A DNA stretch of 11,000 nucleotides from Neocallimastix lanati (nom. inval.) (GCA_016946835.1 JACVTC010000021.1:454001-465000), one strand, 5' to 3'. Numbered from the stretch's first letter, positions 1 through 9,030 are shown. Notes: generated by a model from the letters alone, not told the origin. A program made the numbers and translations.

Positions 1-869
1 ATTCATATTGATGTTTTTTAATAGGTATTTTATATTTATCCAACTGAGCCAATAAATTATGAATATTGAAATAAATATCTGGAATATCATTTGTTTTACA
101 GGCCATATAAAGGAGAGTAAAAATTTTAATTTCATTGGTACTGTTTAAGGTTGGTATATTAATAAATGTTAAATAAGAATAGTTCAAACAGATGCTATTG
201 GTTTTTTCATTTACCTTATTACCTTTAATTTCTAAATCCTCATTCAAACCATATTTTTTATATAATGTTTTTAAATTAGACAAGTTAAAAAAATTATCTT
301 TTTGAAGTGTAATAAAGTCCACATTGTTCCTCGTTTTAACCCTAAAATATTTAGCATTGATTTCAAAATTTAAAAATCTAATGAAACCTTTACATTTAAT
401 AAAAAGTTTTATCACTTCTTTCTTTTCATGTTCATTCCATGCGTAATGATGTATCAGCCAGTTATAAAGAGAATCAACAGAAACGTCTTTAGAATTTGTT
501 ATTTTTCTCATTTTTAAGTAATCCATAATGATAATAAAACATTTTTCATAGTAAGGATGAAGCCATATACATTGAGATACAAAACTTTTTCCAAAACTGT
601 ATTTCTTCATTTTCTTATCTTTCCGATCATTATCCCCAAATAATAATATATTTTTTTCCATATTAACAATATATTTATTGTTATTTTTTGTGAAATATTT
701 TAAATTAAGATTTAGTGCCTTATCTATTATATCCTTTTCGCTCATATTAATATTATACTTTTTTATAATTTTTCTTAGTTCATCTAATGTAATTTCATTA
801 TACTTTTTTGCTTTATGCAGCATATAAAAAAATACATCTATTTGAATTTGTTGTATGACGGAATCTTGA

Positions 870-900
<31 letters not shown>

Positions 901-1600
901 TATTATTATTATTATTTTGGGTATTATTCAAGAAGGTACAATTATCATTCATTTTAACTTCATTATTCACGCTTATTATAAATAAATCATTATTTGTACT
1001 TTGTGATAAAAAATTCTTCATTCCACCGCAACAATTATTTATTAAATAATTAAAATAGTTAATATTATTTTTATTAAAAATTTTCGGATTATTCAAGTAA
1101 TCGGCGATATCATTCAAGTAAATCTTTTCATTGGATGAAGATCTTAGTTCGACATAACATGCAATAGAATAAATAATATTATAATAATAGGGAAAATACC
1201 GAACTAAAGGAATGAGAGAGGAACAACTACAATTATTATTTACATTTTTGGTATTATTGTTACTCTTATTATCATGGCTGATGTCGTTGTCTTTTATTTT
1301 ATTAAAATGGTGAATAAAATGTTTTAATTTTTTATTAAATATACTAATCATGTCTTCTGCAAAAAATTTTCCATCATTTTTTAAATATATTAATTTTTTA
1401 TTATTTCCATTCACCACTTTTAAATATTTATTTCCAGAGCCAAGAGAAAAGATAAATTTATTTATACTTTCATTCTTTTTTTTCAATCTTTGTACTATTT
1501 CAGATGTACTGAGTTTGTCATCTATTTTGAAGGAACCATTTTCGAAACTTATTGGATTACAAAATGCTGCACATACACTTTTCGTTAAATCACTAACCAT
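1..1600 (-). CDS. Large unrecognised protein with winged-helix-like repeats (3' end outside window)
   Basis: An uninterrupted frame of 533 codons runs from an ATG at 1600-1598 to the left edge. This is very unlikely by chance in DNA where TAA is so frequent. An in-frame TAA lies at 1606-1604, and the ATG has A at -3 and G at +4, so the start is well supported and no intron is needed. The protein is Asn/Lys/Ile-rich with a poly-Asn stretch at residues 229-244. I see no signal peptide or clear membrane segment. Four segments share a layout of short helix, Leu-rich helix, helix, then a hairpin around an Asn-rich turn: residues 24-74 (NKYLKVV), 160-216 (GGMKNFL), 270-318 (NNKYIVN) and 373-432 (GFIRFL, then KYFRVKT). 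This resembles tandem winged-helix or LOTUS/OST-HTH-like modules, as in N-terminal regions of some RNA-binding proteins, but that is inference. The missing C-terminus could carry an enzymatic domain. Existence of the gene is near certain; its function is unknown. Confidence 0.85.
869..916 (-). repeat. Coding AAT microsatellite (poly-Asn tract)
   Basis: Sixteen codons on the minus strand read six AAT, one AGT, then nine AAT, encoding N6-S-N9 flanked by Gln on both sides. The tract sits between the second and third winged-helix-like segments, in a Q/N-rich linker. Its triplet unit keeps the frame when copy number changes, and it matches the AAT-type repeats that fill the non-coding DNA here. 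Confidence 0.9.
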
Positions 1601-1621
1601 TTTTTATATTGTTTTGTTTTC

Positions 1622-1652
<31 letters not shown>
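1622..1652. promoter_or_regulatory. Poly(dA:dT) tract upstream of the minus-strand gene
   Basis: Eleven T followed directly by twenty A on the plus strand lie 22-52 nt upstream of the ATG at 1600. On the gene's strand this reads T20 then A11. Such rigid tracts commonly exclude nucleosomes at fungal promoters. Similar runs are common throughout this window, so a promoter role is inferred only from position. No convincing TATA box separate from the AT background is visible. Confidence 0.35.
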
Positions 1653-2647
1653 GATGGGATAGAAATAAATATTATACTTTTTTAAAAATAAAAGAAAATA
1701 AAAAATAAAAAAAAAAAAAAAAAATAAAAAATAATAAAAAATAATAAAAAAATGAAAACAATACTAATAAATTAATTAAAATAATGATAATAAATAAAAG
1801 TTTAAATTTTTTAAATTAAAATAAACCATTAAAAAAAAAAAAAAAATAATTTTTTTTCATATTTATTTATTTATATTTATTTATTTATTTATTTATATTT
1901 ATGTATTTATTTATTTATTCATTCATTTATTTATTTATTTATTCATTATTAATATTAATTAATACATATAATTATATTTAATTATTTATTAATATTTATT
2001 TATTTATACATTTATTTATTTATACATTTATTTATTTATACATTTATTTTAATATTGATAATTACATAAACTAAAATAATTATATAAAATTGGATGATAC
2101 TTCATATAAAATAATAGATTAACTAAAATAAAACAAATACTAATTTATTATATTTATTATATTTATGATATTTATTTATTATATGCTTTGTCTGCTTTTG
2201 TACATAAAAGGATACTCCATAAAATAAAAAAATGGACATTATAAAAAAAAAAAAAAATTTTTAATGATGTTCAATTCTATAAAGAAAAAAAAAAAAAAAA
2301 AAAAAACAGGACATCAGCCATAAATAAAAGTAAAAATAAAAGTAAAAAGAAATTAGTTAATATGAAATAAAAAAAAAAAAAAAAAATAAAGTTTTAAAAA
2401 TTGCCTTCAAATTTTTTAAAAAATGGACTAAAAATTTTATATTACTTTAAGTACTTTTTTTTTATTTTTTTATTTTTTATTTTTTATTTTTTTACTTCAA
2501 TAAAAAAATTATTTATGTCTTTTTGACATAGCTGTCATGTGACATATTTATTTTATGAAGTTTTTATTTAAATGATGGAGGCTACTTAAACTTTATTAAA
2601 TAATTAAATATCGATTTTTTATTATTCTTAAAAAAGAATAAAAGTAA
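1653..2647. other. Intergenic AT-rich DNA with TTTA-type repeats
   Basis: No gene is seen on either strand. The stretch holds many A runs, a (TTTA)n region at about 1857-2046 and short islands of ordinary composition at about 2184-2219 and 2515-2590. The second island has three TGACA-type pentamers within 21 bp (2524-2528, 2533-2537 inverted, 2540-2544), which could be a regulatory cluster but could also be chance. Confidence 0.6.
1857..2046. repeat. (TTTA)n with a 16-bp tandem sub-array
   Basis: Tetranucleotide TTTA repeats with occasional TTCA or TATTA interruptions. Between about 1994 and 2046 they form a 16-bp period (three TTTA-type units then TACA), repeated three times almost perfectly. 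This is typical slippage-derived satellite. Confidence 0.85.
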
Positions 2648-2872
2648 AAAATAAAAAATGCATTAATTATTTGATACATTCTTTTATTTTTTATTTTTTT
2701 TTTATTTTAATCAATAATAATAATAATAAGTTTAACTTTAAGAAAAGTAAAGTTTTAGATAAAATAAAAAATGCATTAATTATTTGATACATTCTTTTAT
2801 TTTTTATTTTTTTTTATTTTAATCAATAATAATAATAATAATTTTAACTTTAAGAAAAGTAAAGTTTTAGAT
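2648..2872 (+). repeat. 113-bp tandem duplication, two copies
   Basis: Copy one (2648-2760) and copy two (2761-2872) match almost completely. They differ by one T in a T-run and by a G/T change at the end of the AAT microsatellite. Each copy contains GCATTAATTATTTGATACAT, an (AAT)n tract and a small hairpin of AACTTTA, AGAAAAG loop, TAAAGTT. No open frame spans the unit. The near identity suggests a recent event. Alternative explanations are an assembly artefact or a two-unit remnant of a larger array. Confidence 0.92.
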
Positions 2873-3120
2873 AAGTTTTATATATTTAAAAAGTTAAAAA
2901 TATCTCATTAAATCAAAAAAAAAAAAAAAAAAAAAAATCCTCTTTCTTATTTCATATAAATTAAGGTTTTCTTTCTTTTAAGAATATTTTATGTTAATTA
3001 TTCATTAATTTATTAATTCATGTGATTTTTTTAATTAAATGATTATTTTTAAAGATATTTATTATTGATTTTACTTTCAATGACTTTTTTACTATTCATT
3101 ATTATATCATATCAAAAATG

Positions 3121-3152
<32 letters not shown>

Positions 3153-3429
3153 TTTTATTTTATTTATTATTTTTTTTTGTTTTATATAGAGAATATAGGT
3201 AAAGTATTATGTGACCTTTTAAATATTATTATTTTTTATATCATTGAAGCTATATATAAGTAATTTTTAAAAAATAATAAACTATTAATTACATTTAATT
3301 ATATCTTAATTATTTAGTATATATAATATATAATTTATCAAACTTTTAATAATTTTAGTAATAATGAGCAAAACAATTTATATACAAATTTATTAATTAA
3401 AATAATAACAATAATAAATAATAAATAAT
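2873..3429. other. Intergenic AT-rich DNA, no gene seen
   Basis: Contains A and T runs, including 26 T at 3121-3146, and scattered TAATTA-type palindromes. No frame with protein-like composition or RNA-gene signature is visible. Confidence 0.6.
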
Positions 3430-3567
3430 AGTAATAAATTATAATAAATAATAGTAATAAATAAAAATAAATAATAGTAATAAATTATAATAAATAATAG
3501 TAATAAATAAAAATAAATGATAGTAATAAATAAAAATAAATAATAGTAATAAATAATAATGGAAATA
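3430..3567 (+). repeat. 23-bp tandem array with two alternating unit types
   Basis: The motif AGTAATAAAT recurs at exact 23-bp spacing, its G at 3431, 3454, 3477, 3500, 3523 and 3546. The rest of the unit is either TATAATAAATAAT (type A) or AAAAATAAATAAT (type B). The order is A, B, A, B with one T-to-G... substitution giving AAATGAT, then B, then a degenerate partial unit. The alternation implies duplication of a 46-bp dimer. The flanks continue as irregular AAT/AAAT repeats to about 3700. Confidence 0.9.
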
Positions 3568-4188
3568 AAAATAATAGATAATAATAAATAATAATTTTAT
3601 TAATAATAATAAGAAATAAATAAATAATACATAATAATAATGATAAATAATAATAAATAAATAAATCGTTAGTAATAATAAATAAAAAATAATAAATAAT
3701 ACATACGAAATATTAATAATGAAAAGATTTAAATTTAAAGATCAACAATAAGTTTAGAATTAATAATTCCCACTTATCAACAAATTTAAAAAAAAAAAAA
3801 AAATATTCCTATTAATTTTAATATAAAAAAAAATTATAAAATTCATTTGTGTTGTTATATTATAATAATATATTATATAATATTTTATTATATTAAAAAA
3901 TTTTATTTGTTCATAATGAATTGTACTATTTAAACATTTATTCATATAATAATCTTTTTAAAATAATAATATTATTTATTTCATAATGTAAAGTAATAAA
4001 ATTATTAAATAAAAAAAATATATATATTAATATAACTAAAGATTCTCACTTTAATTAATCCTTGTTTATTTATTATTATAAATTATCTATCATAATTTAC
4101 AATAAAATTTTATTATTATTGCATAAATAATATAGCTAAAATTATTATTTTTATTTTTTTATGCTTTAATTTTTCAGAGTTTAGTTTT

Positions 4189-4219
<31 letters not shown>

Positions 4220-4549
4220 TCATTTATTAAGATTATACTACAAATTTAAAAATATATAATTTTAATTATATAATTTTAATTATAATCATAATTGAACTTT
4301 TTTCTTTTACAAATAAATTACATTCCAATATTTCTATTTCTATTTTTTTTTTTTTTAATTAAATATTCAATTAAATTTACACTTCCACCCACAATAATAT
4401 ATACATAAAATAATGATGTTTTTTTTCATCTTTATCTTTATATATATATATTATACAAATTTTTACAAAATATTTCATTATACAAAATTTTAATTCTCAT
4501 ATTGACATGCATAAAAAAAAAAAAAAAGAAAAAAATAAAAGATCATTCA
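3568..4549. other. Intergenic AT-rich DNA, no gene seen
   Basis: Irregular AAT-type repeats to about 3700 are followed by AT-rich DNA with a 28-nt T run at 4191-4218 and TA dinucleotide stretches near 4440. A 61-codon minus-strand frame at 3760-3945 is low-complexity Ile/Asn/Tyr/Phe and was not accepted as a gene. Confidence 0.6.
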
Positions 4550-4712
4550 TTATTCCTCCAAACTGCGATTTCATCTGACGCTTAGTCTGCCCAGTTTTTA
4601 TCCAGGTTGTTCGTTACTCAGAACTAACACTCGTAAGGTTTCTGGGTGGATCCTCGTGACTATCTCATGAATTTTTATGGGACAATTTTCATCCTTCCAG
4701 GGGTAATATTCC
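4550..4712 (-). pseudogene. Exon-like GC-richer island: gene remnant or last exon
   Basis: This block is far richer in G and C than its surroundings and ends sharply on both sides. On the minus strand, a plausible 3' splice acceptor (ATTTTATAG, ending at 4713) is followed by 37 open codons from 4711. The peptide looks real: it begins EYYPWKDENCPIKIHEIV and ends LRVLVLSNEQPG, before TAA at 4600-4598. The same frame then gives eight ordinary codons (KLGRLSVR), TGA at 4573-4571, six more (NRSLEE), and TAA at 4552-4550, exactly where the GC-rich block stops. Both internal stops are one C-to-T change from Gln (CAA) and Arg (CGA). This favours a decayed coding fragment, though a genuine 3' terminal exon ending at 4598 is possible. 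No upstream exon was found, and I do not recognise the family. Confidence 0.5.
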
Positions 4713-5456
4713 CTATAAAATGAAAATATTTAATATTATTTATTATTACTTGTGGATAATAAATTTTTATGATGGAAATTTAAAAATTATAAAGGAAAAA
4801 AAAAAAAAAATTTTCTCCTAAAGATAAATATATATGTAGAATATATATTTATTAAATTAGAATTAAATATTCTAAAATTAAAGATCTATTTAATAAAAGT
4901 ATAATATATATAAATAATTAAATATAATAATATTTTATATTTGCCTTAAAGTATTAAAAGATATGTGGAATAAAACAAATCTTTTATATAAATAATTTTT
5001 AAATTAATAATATATATATTTTTTTATTTAATAATATTTGTATATAAGATTATTATTTTTTATTCAATTATTAATAAATATTTAATATGAATACTTTTTT
5101 CTGTTATAATAAAAATACAATAAAAATATTATAATTTCATTAAATATAATATTTTTTTTTTCTTGTAAAATAATCATTACTTTTATTTATTATAAATCAA
5201 TTTTTTTTAACATTTTTACATGCATCATTTCTCAAATTTATTCATTTAGTTTTTTTTATTTTTTTTTTTTGTTTACTTACTTATAATTTAATTTATTTAA
5301 ATTACATTTTATTCACTTAATTATTTCTTAATATTAAAACTTTTATTTAGTATTAAAATTATTTATAACTTATAAAATAGATATAAAAAATAAATGATTA
5401 TAAATTAATCATATTAAAAAAAATTTGTAAACTATTATATTTATTATTACAAAAAC
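4713..5456. other. Intergenic AT-rich DNA, no gene seen
   Basis: Very AT-rich with T runs and TATATA stretches. If the island at 4550-4712 is a true last exon of a minus-strand gene, this would be its upstream intron, but no second exon is visible here on that strand. Confidence 0.5.
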
Positions 5457-5669
5457 TATATGCAAAATAACCCTAAAAACACTGAATATTATGAATGAAA
5501 ACAATCGAATGGTTAAACGAAATGAAGCGAATGAAGACGAGTGAGAGATTGAGCACGTAACGTAGTGAAGCTGCGTAGAGGCTCGAGATCAGTCGAGAAT
5601 GAGCGAAATGTAGTCAATGAGATTGTTGAATGAAATAATAGAGGTGTTTTTAGGGTTATTTTGCATATA
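5457..5669. mobile_element. MITE-like non-autonomous element with 26-bp TIRs
   Basis: The left end (5457-5482, TATATGCAAAATAACCC then TAAAAACAC) is a perfect inverted repeat of the right end (5644-5669). The outermost TA pairs could be a TA target-site duplication, as for Tc1/mariner-type elements, making the element proper 5459-5667 (209 bp). The interior is markedly GC-richer and purine-rich on the plus strand, with recurring GAATGA, GAGTGA and GAGCGA words. It has a second inverted pair AACAATC (5500-5506) and GATTGTT (5621-5627), and a small hairpin with CTCGA/TCGAG stems at 5582-5597. There is no transposase frame, so mobility would depend on an autonomous relative elsewhere. Confidence 0.8.
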
Positions 5670-5801
5670 CTTTTTGATATATTTTAGCATAAAAACCATA
5701 TTGTTGATATATATTTTAAATCTGGAGCCTTAATTAATAAATGTAAAATATAGCATAGTTTTGTATAAATGAACCATAAAACTCTATATGTTTATTAACA
5801 A
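5670..5801. other. Structured AT-rich flank between two inverted-repeat elements
   Basis: No gene. The segment ATAAAAACCATATTGTT near 5690 is closely matched near 5857 (ATAAAAACACATATTGTT), inside the next element, suggesting both derive from a common repeat family. Confidence 0.4.
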
Positions 5802-6002
5802 TCTGGAACGTGTATAATTCAATTAACAAAACAGCTATGAATTAACATAAATGACGATAAAAACACATATTGTTAATTGACGATAAAACCTGTATTTTTA
5901 TATAAACTATGCAGCTATATCGATATATATGAACATATATGCATATATCGCTAATATTGAATAATACAGCTATGTTGTTTATTTATTTATACACGTTCCA
6001 GA
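5802..6002. repeat. 201-bp segment bounded by 16-bp inverted repeats
   Basis: TCTGGAACGTGTATAA at 5802-5817 is perfectly inverted at 5987-6002. The interior has GACGATAAAA twice, ACAGCTATG twice, and TA-rich palindromes around 5927-5950. No clear target-site duplication or coding frame is visible. It could be a degenerate foldback or MITE copy, or part of a larger nested element together with the 27-bp direct repeats. Confidence 0.6.
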
Positions 6003-6044
6003 AATCAAATAAACAATAAAACAGCTATGAATTAATATAAATGA
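5828..6044 (+). repeat. 27-bp direct repeat pair (one mismatch)
   Basis: Copies at 5828-5854 and 6018-6044 share AAAACAGCTATGAATTAA, then C or T, then ATAAATGA. One copy lies just inside the left 16-bp inverted repeat and the other just outside the right one. The unit was therefore duplicated directly while the neighbouring 16-bp sequence was inverted. Confidence 0.85.
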
Positions 6045-6062
6045 TAGTGTTTTTAGCATTTG

Positions 6063-6149
6063 AAAACCTAGCTAGTTTGAGGATATATGAGTATATTTTT
6101 GATCATGTTGAACGATCAAAAACATATGTTGTTCAACTAGCTAGGTTTT
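6063..6149. repeat. 87-bp nested foldback element
   Basis: AAAACCTAGCTAGTT at 6063-6077 is perfectly inverted at 6135-6149. Between the arms, TTTTTGATC and GATCAAAAA form a second hairpin around ATGTTGAAC. GTTGAAC/GTTCAAC and the palindrome AACATATGTT give alternative pairings. It has the shape of a very small MITE or a hairpin transcript source. No target-site duplication is obvious. Confidence 0.75.
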
Positions 6150-6211
6150 GCACAACTTAGCTATATTTTCACATATATTAATATAACAATAATCGCTATA
6201 TTTATATAAAC

Positions 6212-7030
6212 ATTATTATTATTATTATTATTATTTATTATTTATTATTTATTATTTATTATTTATTATTTATTATTTATTATTTATTAATAAATACTCT
6301 TTTTATTATTTATTATTTATTATTTATTATTTATTAATAAATACTCTTTTTATTATTATTTATTATTTATTAATAAATACTCTTTTTATTATTATTTATT
6401 ATTTATTAATAAATACTCTTCTTATTATTTATTGATTATTTATTATAAAATTAAAATTTATAAAAAAAAAAGAAAAGAAAGATTCTGTGTAACATAACTT
6501 AGTTAATATTTTCATTTCTTAATTTAATAATAACAATTTAATATTATTAATATTTATTATTATTATTATTATTTATTATTTATTATTTATTATTATTTAT
6601 TATTTATTATTTATTATTTATTAATAAATACTCTTTTTATTATTTATTATTTATTATTTATTATTTATTATTTATTATTTATTATTTATTATTTATTATT
6701 TATTATTTATTATTATTATTTATTATTTATTATTTATTATTATTATTATTTATTATTTATTATATATTATTATTATTATTATTTATTATTTATTATTTAT
6801 TATTATTATTATTATTTATTATTTATTATATTATTATTATTATTTATTATTTATTATATTATTATTTATTATTATTATTATTATTTATTATTTATTATTT
6901 ATTATTATTATTATTATTTATTATTTATTATTTATTATTATTATTATTTATTATTTATTATTATTATTATTATTTATTATTTATTATATTATTATTATTA
7001 TTATTTATTATTTATTATATTATTATTATT
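6212..7030 (+). repeat. ATT / 7-bp (TTATTTA)n satellite, 0.8 kb
   Basis: A mosaic of ATT triplets and a 7-bp unit TTATTTA fills this stretch, broken by a short ordinary island at about 6445-6545. Embedded is a 25-bp word built around TTATTAATAAATACTCTTT. It is exact at 6283-6307, 6330-6354, 6366-6390 and 6617-6641, has one change at 6402-6426, and has diverged relatives near 7163 and 7198. There is no coding potential. Confidence 0.9.
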
Positions 7031-7450
7031 TCATTTTAATTTATTTCATCTTATTTTTTAGGTGTTCAACTTTTGGTCATTTTATGTTTAAAAAAGAAAA
7101 AATGTTTATTATTCAATTATCTTATTATTAAATACTTCTTTTTATTGCTATTTATTATTTAATTATTAATAAATACTCTTTTTATTACTATTTATTATTT
7201 ATTAATAAATACTTTTTTTTATTCTTTTTATTATTTATTATATAATTATCATTTATTATTTATTATTTATCATTTATTATTAATTATAATTTATTCCAAT
7301 AATAAATAATAAAAGAGATTATTTGTAAATAATTGATACGAAAGTTTATAACTTTCAAATTCAAAAATAAAAATATTGGAGAGTATTTAAGATTTGTTTT
7401 AAATTTACTAAAATTACATTAAACGAATCTATATATATCTATATATATTT
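7031..7450. other. AT-rich DNA between satellites, no gene seen
   Basis: Contains a short ordinary-composition piece (GTGTTCAACTTTTGGTCATT, about 7062-7081), two diverged copies of the embedded satellite word (7163 and 7198) and degenerate TTATTTA units to about 7270. Nothing here supports a gene. Confidence 0.5.
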
Positions 7451-7611
7451 TTATATCAGTATAATGATCAGTATTAAATATATAATTTTTAAAATTATTA
7501 TAAAAAAAATTTTTATTTAAATGATTATTATCACTATTATTATTATTACTTTATCAGTATTATGATCATTATTAAATTTATAATTATTAAAATTAACTAT
7601 AAAAAAAAAAG
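7451..7611 (+). repeat. Diverged direct duplication, about 60 bp, 100 bp apart
   Basis: The segment near 7451-7508 (TTATATCAGTATAATGATCA and onward) is repeated near 7551-7611 (TTATCAGTATTATGATCATT and onward), with matching order of TAAATATATAATTTTT/TAAATTTATAATTATT and a terminal A run. Several substitutions and small indels separate the copies, so the duplication is old. Confidence 0.65.
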
Positions 7612-7702
7612 GATCAATTTAATAAAAAAAAATTTTTTTTTTATAAAACTATTTAAATTTTTAATTATAAATAAAAGATCATTTTAATTAGAAAATAATT
7701 AG

Positions 7703-7787
7703 TATAATTAGTAGTAGTATCTTAAGTATTATAATATTTATGATCATTAGAAATATTATAATACTTAAGATACTACTACTAATTATA
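7703..7787. repeat. Perfect 37-bp inverted repeat with 11-nt loop
   Basis: The arm at 7703-7739 (begins TATAATTAGTAGTAGTATCT) is an exact reverse complement of 7751-7787. The loop, 7740-7750, is ATGATCATTAG and contains a palindrome. Perfect pairing over 37 bp is not expected by chance even in AT-rich DNA, because the arms have mixed sequence. Both ends are TATA, so a TA-flanked micro-MITE is possible. A transcript would fold into a precursor-like hairpin. There is no coding content. Confidence 0.92.
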
Positions 7788-8450
7788 ATTGAAATGGTGG
7801 CAACGAACTTCATAAATATATATATATATGTACTTTTATAAAATGATAGATATCTTATTCATTCATTATTACTGAATTAATTAAATATTATGATAGTAAT
7901 TATTAATAATGTATTTAATGCATTTTTTTTTTTTTAATTAATGTTAATAGATTAAATATAATTAGTATTAATAGTATTAATAATAAATAATAAATAATTA
8001 AATAATAAATAATAAATAATAAATAATAAATAATTAAATATTAATAAAAAGAATATATATTAATAAATAATAAATATTAATAAAATTAAATATTAAAAAT
8101 AAACCATCAAATAAATCAACTGTTTCTCTTATTATTTAAGATTGATATTTTTTTTTTCCTTTATTTATGTTTTTTAAATATAAATAGACTTTTCATCAAT
8201 AAAAATCAATAGAATTTATTTCAACTCATTAAATAATTTATAATTTAATATTAATTAAATAAATAATCTATATTTAAAAAAAAAAAATTATAGAAAATAA
8301 AATAAAATAAAATAAAATAAAAGAAATTCTGTAAAATGATTTATTAATTGTAGAAAGATTAAATGCTTTATATTTAATAGATTTATAATTGAATAGTTAG
8401 TTTCAGAGATTGTTAATATAAACATTATTAAAGCTCTTATTATAATTTAA

Positions 8451-8453
<3 letters not shown>
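7788..8453. other. AT-rich intergenic DNA with a short AAATAAT array
   Basis: Holds AAATAAT units at about 7981-8040, followed by a diverged inverted copy of the satellite word at about 8041-8075 (AAAAAGAATATATATTAATAAAT), then an (AAAAT)n run at about 8297-8321. No gene or RNA-gene signature is seen. Confidence 0.55.
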
Positions 8454-8487
<34 letters not shown>

Positions 8488-8645
8488 TAAATACTAAATA
8501 ATAAATAATAATAATAATAAATAATAATAAATACTAAATAATAAATAATAAATAATAATAATAATAAATAATAATAAATACTAAATAATAAATAATACTA
8601 AATACTAAATAATAAATAATAATAATAATAAATAATAATAAATAC
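8454..8645 (+). repeat. (AAT)n with recurring AAATACTAAAT units
   Basis: AAT triplets are punctuated by AAATACTAAATAATAAATAAT at about 8489, 8529, 8577 and 8602. This gives an irregular higher-order repeat with spacings of roughly 25-48 bp. Confidence 0.85.
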
Positions 8646-9030
8646 CTTTTTTATACATTAATCAGAAAAAATAAAATAAAAAATAATAAAAATAAACTCG
8701 GAAAATTTTTTTTATTTCTTTTTATTATTTAAAATTTAATTTAAAATTAATTTATAATTAATTTAATATTAATTTAATATTAATTAAATATTATATTAAA
8801 TTAAAATGTAAACAAATTTTTTTATTATTTTTATTATTTTCTTAATAAAAATGTTTTTCTTTTTTTTCAATTTGTGTCCATTATTATAAATCTTAATATA
8901 TAGTAAACTATATTATAAATATATGATTTAATATAAATATTTATAATTAAAAAAAATAAAAAAAAAAGAAAAAAAGAAGAAAAAAAAGAAAAAAGAAAAA
9001 AGAAAAAAGAAAAAATGAACACAACAGAAA
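8646..9030. other. AT-rich DNA with an A-rich AAAAAAG tract
   Basis: Contains TTAATTTAATATTAA-type palindromes at about 8735-8800 and a purine tract at about 8948-9015. The end of the tract is a 7-bp AAAAAAG repeat, which has the same period as the adjacent satellite. No gene is seen. Confidence 0.6.

Noticed and set aside
1350-1634. 94-codon plus-strand frame, Phe/Leu/Ser-rich
   Set aside because: It lies antisense to the 533-codon minus-strand gene and has the hydrophobic low-complexity look of a shadow frame of Lys/Asn-rich coding DNA.
3430-3567. CRISPR array
   Set aside because: Units are adjacent with no unique spacers, in eukaryotic-type AT-rich satellite DNA.
3760-3945. 61-codon minus-strand frame
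   Set aside because: Composition is only Ile, Asn, Tyr, Phe and Lys as expected from random AT DNA. There is no GC enrichment and no neighbour support.
4555-4671. Plus-strand frame across the GC-richer island
   Set aside because: It is open for a similar length but Ser/Leu-rich, lacks splice or start context, and its end does not match the composition boundary. The minus frame fits better.
4550-4712. tRNA, U-snRNA or other pol III RNA gene in the island
   Set aside because: No A-box/B-box pair or cloverleaf is visible. An AATTTTTATGG Sm-like site on the plus strand is present, but no U1, U2, U4, U5 or U6 signature accompanies it.
6212-7030. Telomeric or centromeric repeat
   Set aside because: The TTATTTA unit is not a telomere-like repeat (no G-rich strand), and the array is short and irregular. 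Centromere identity cannot be judged from sequence.
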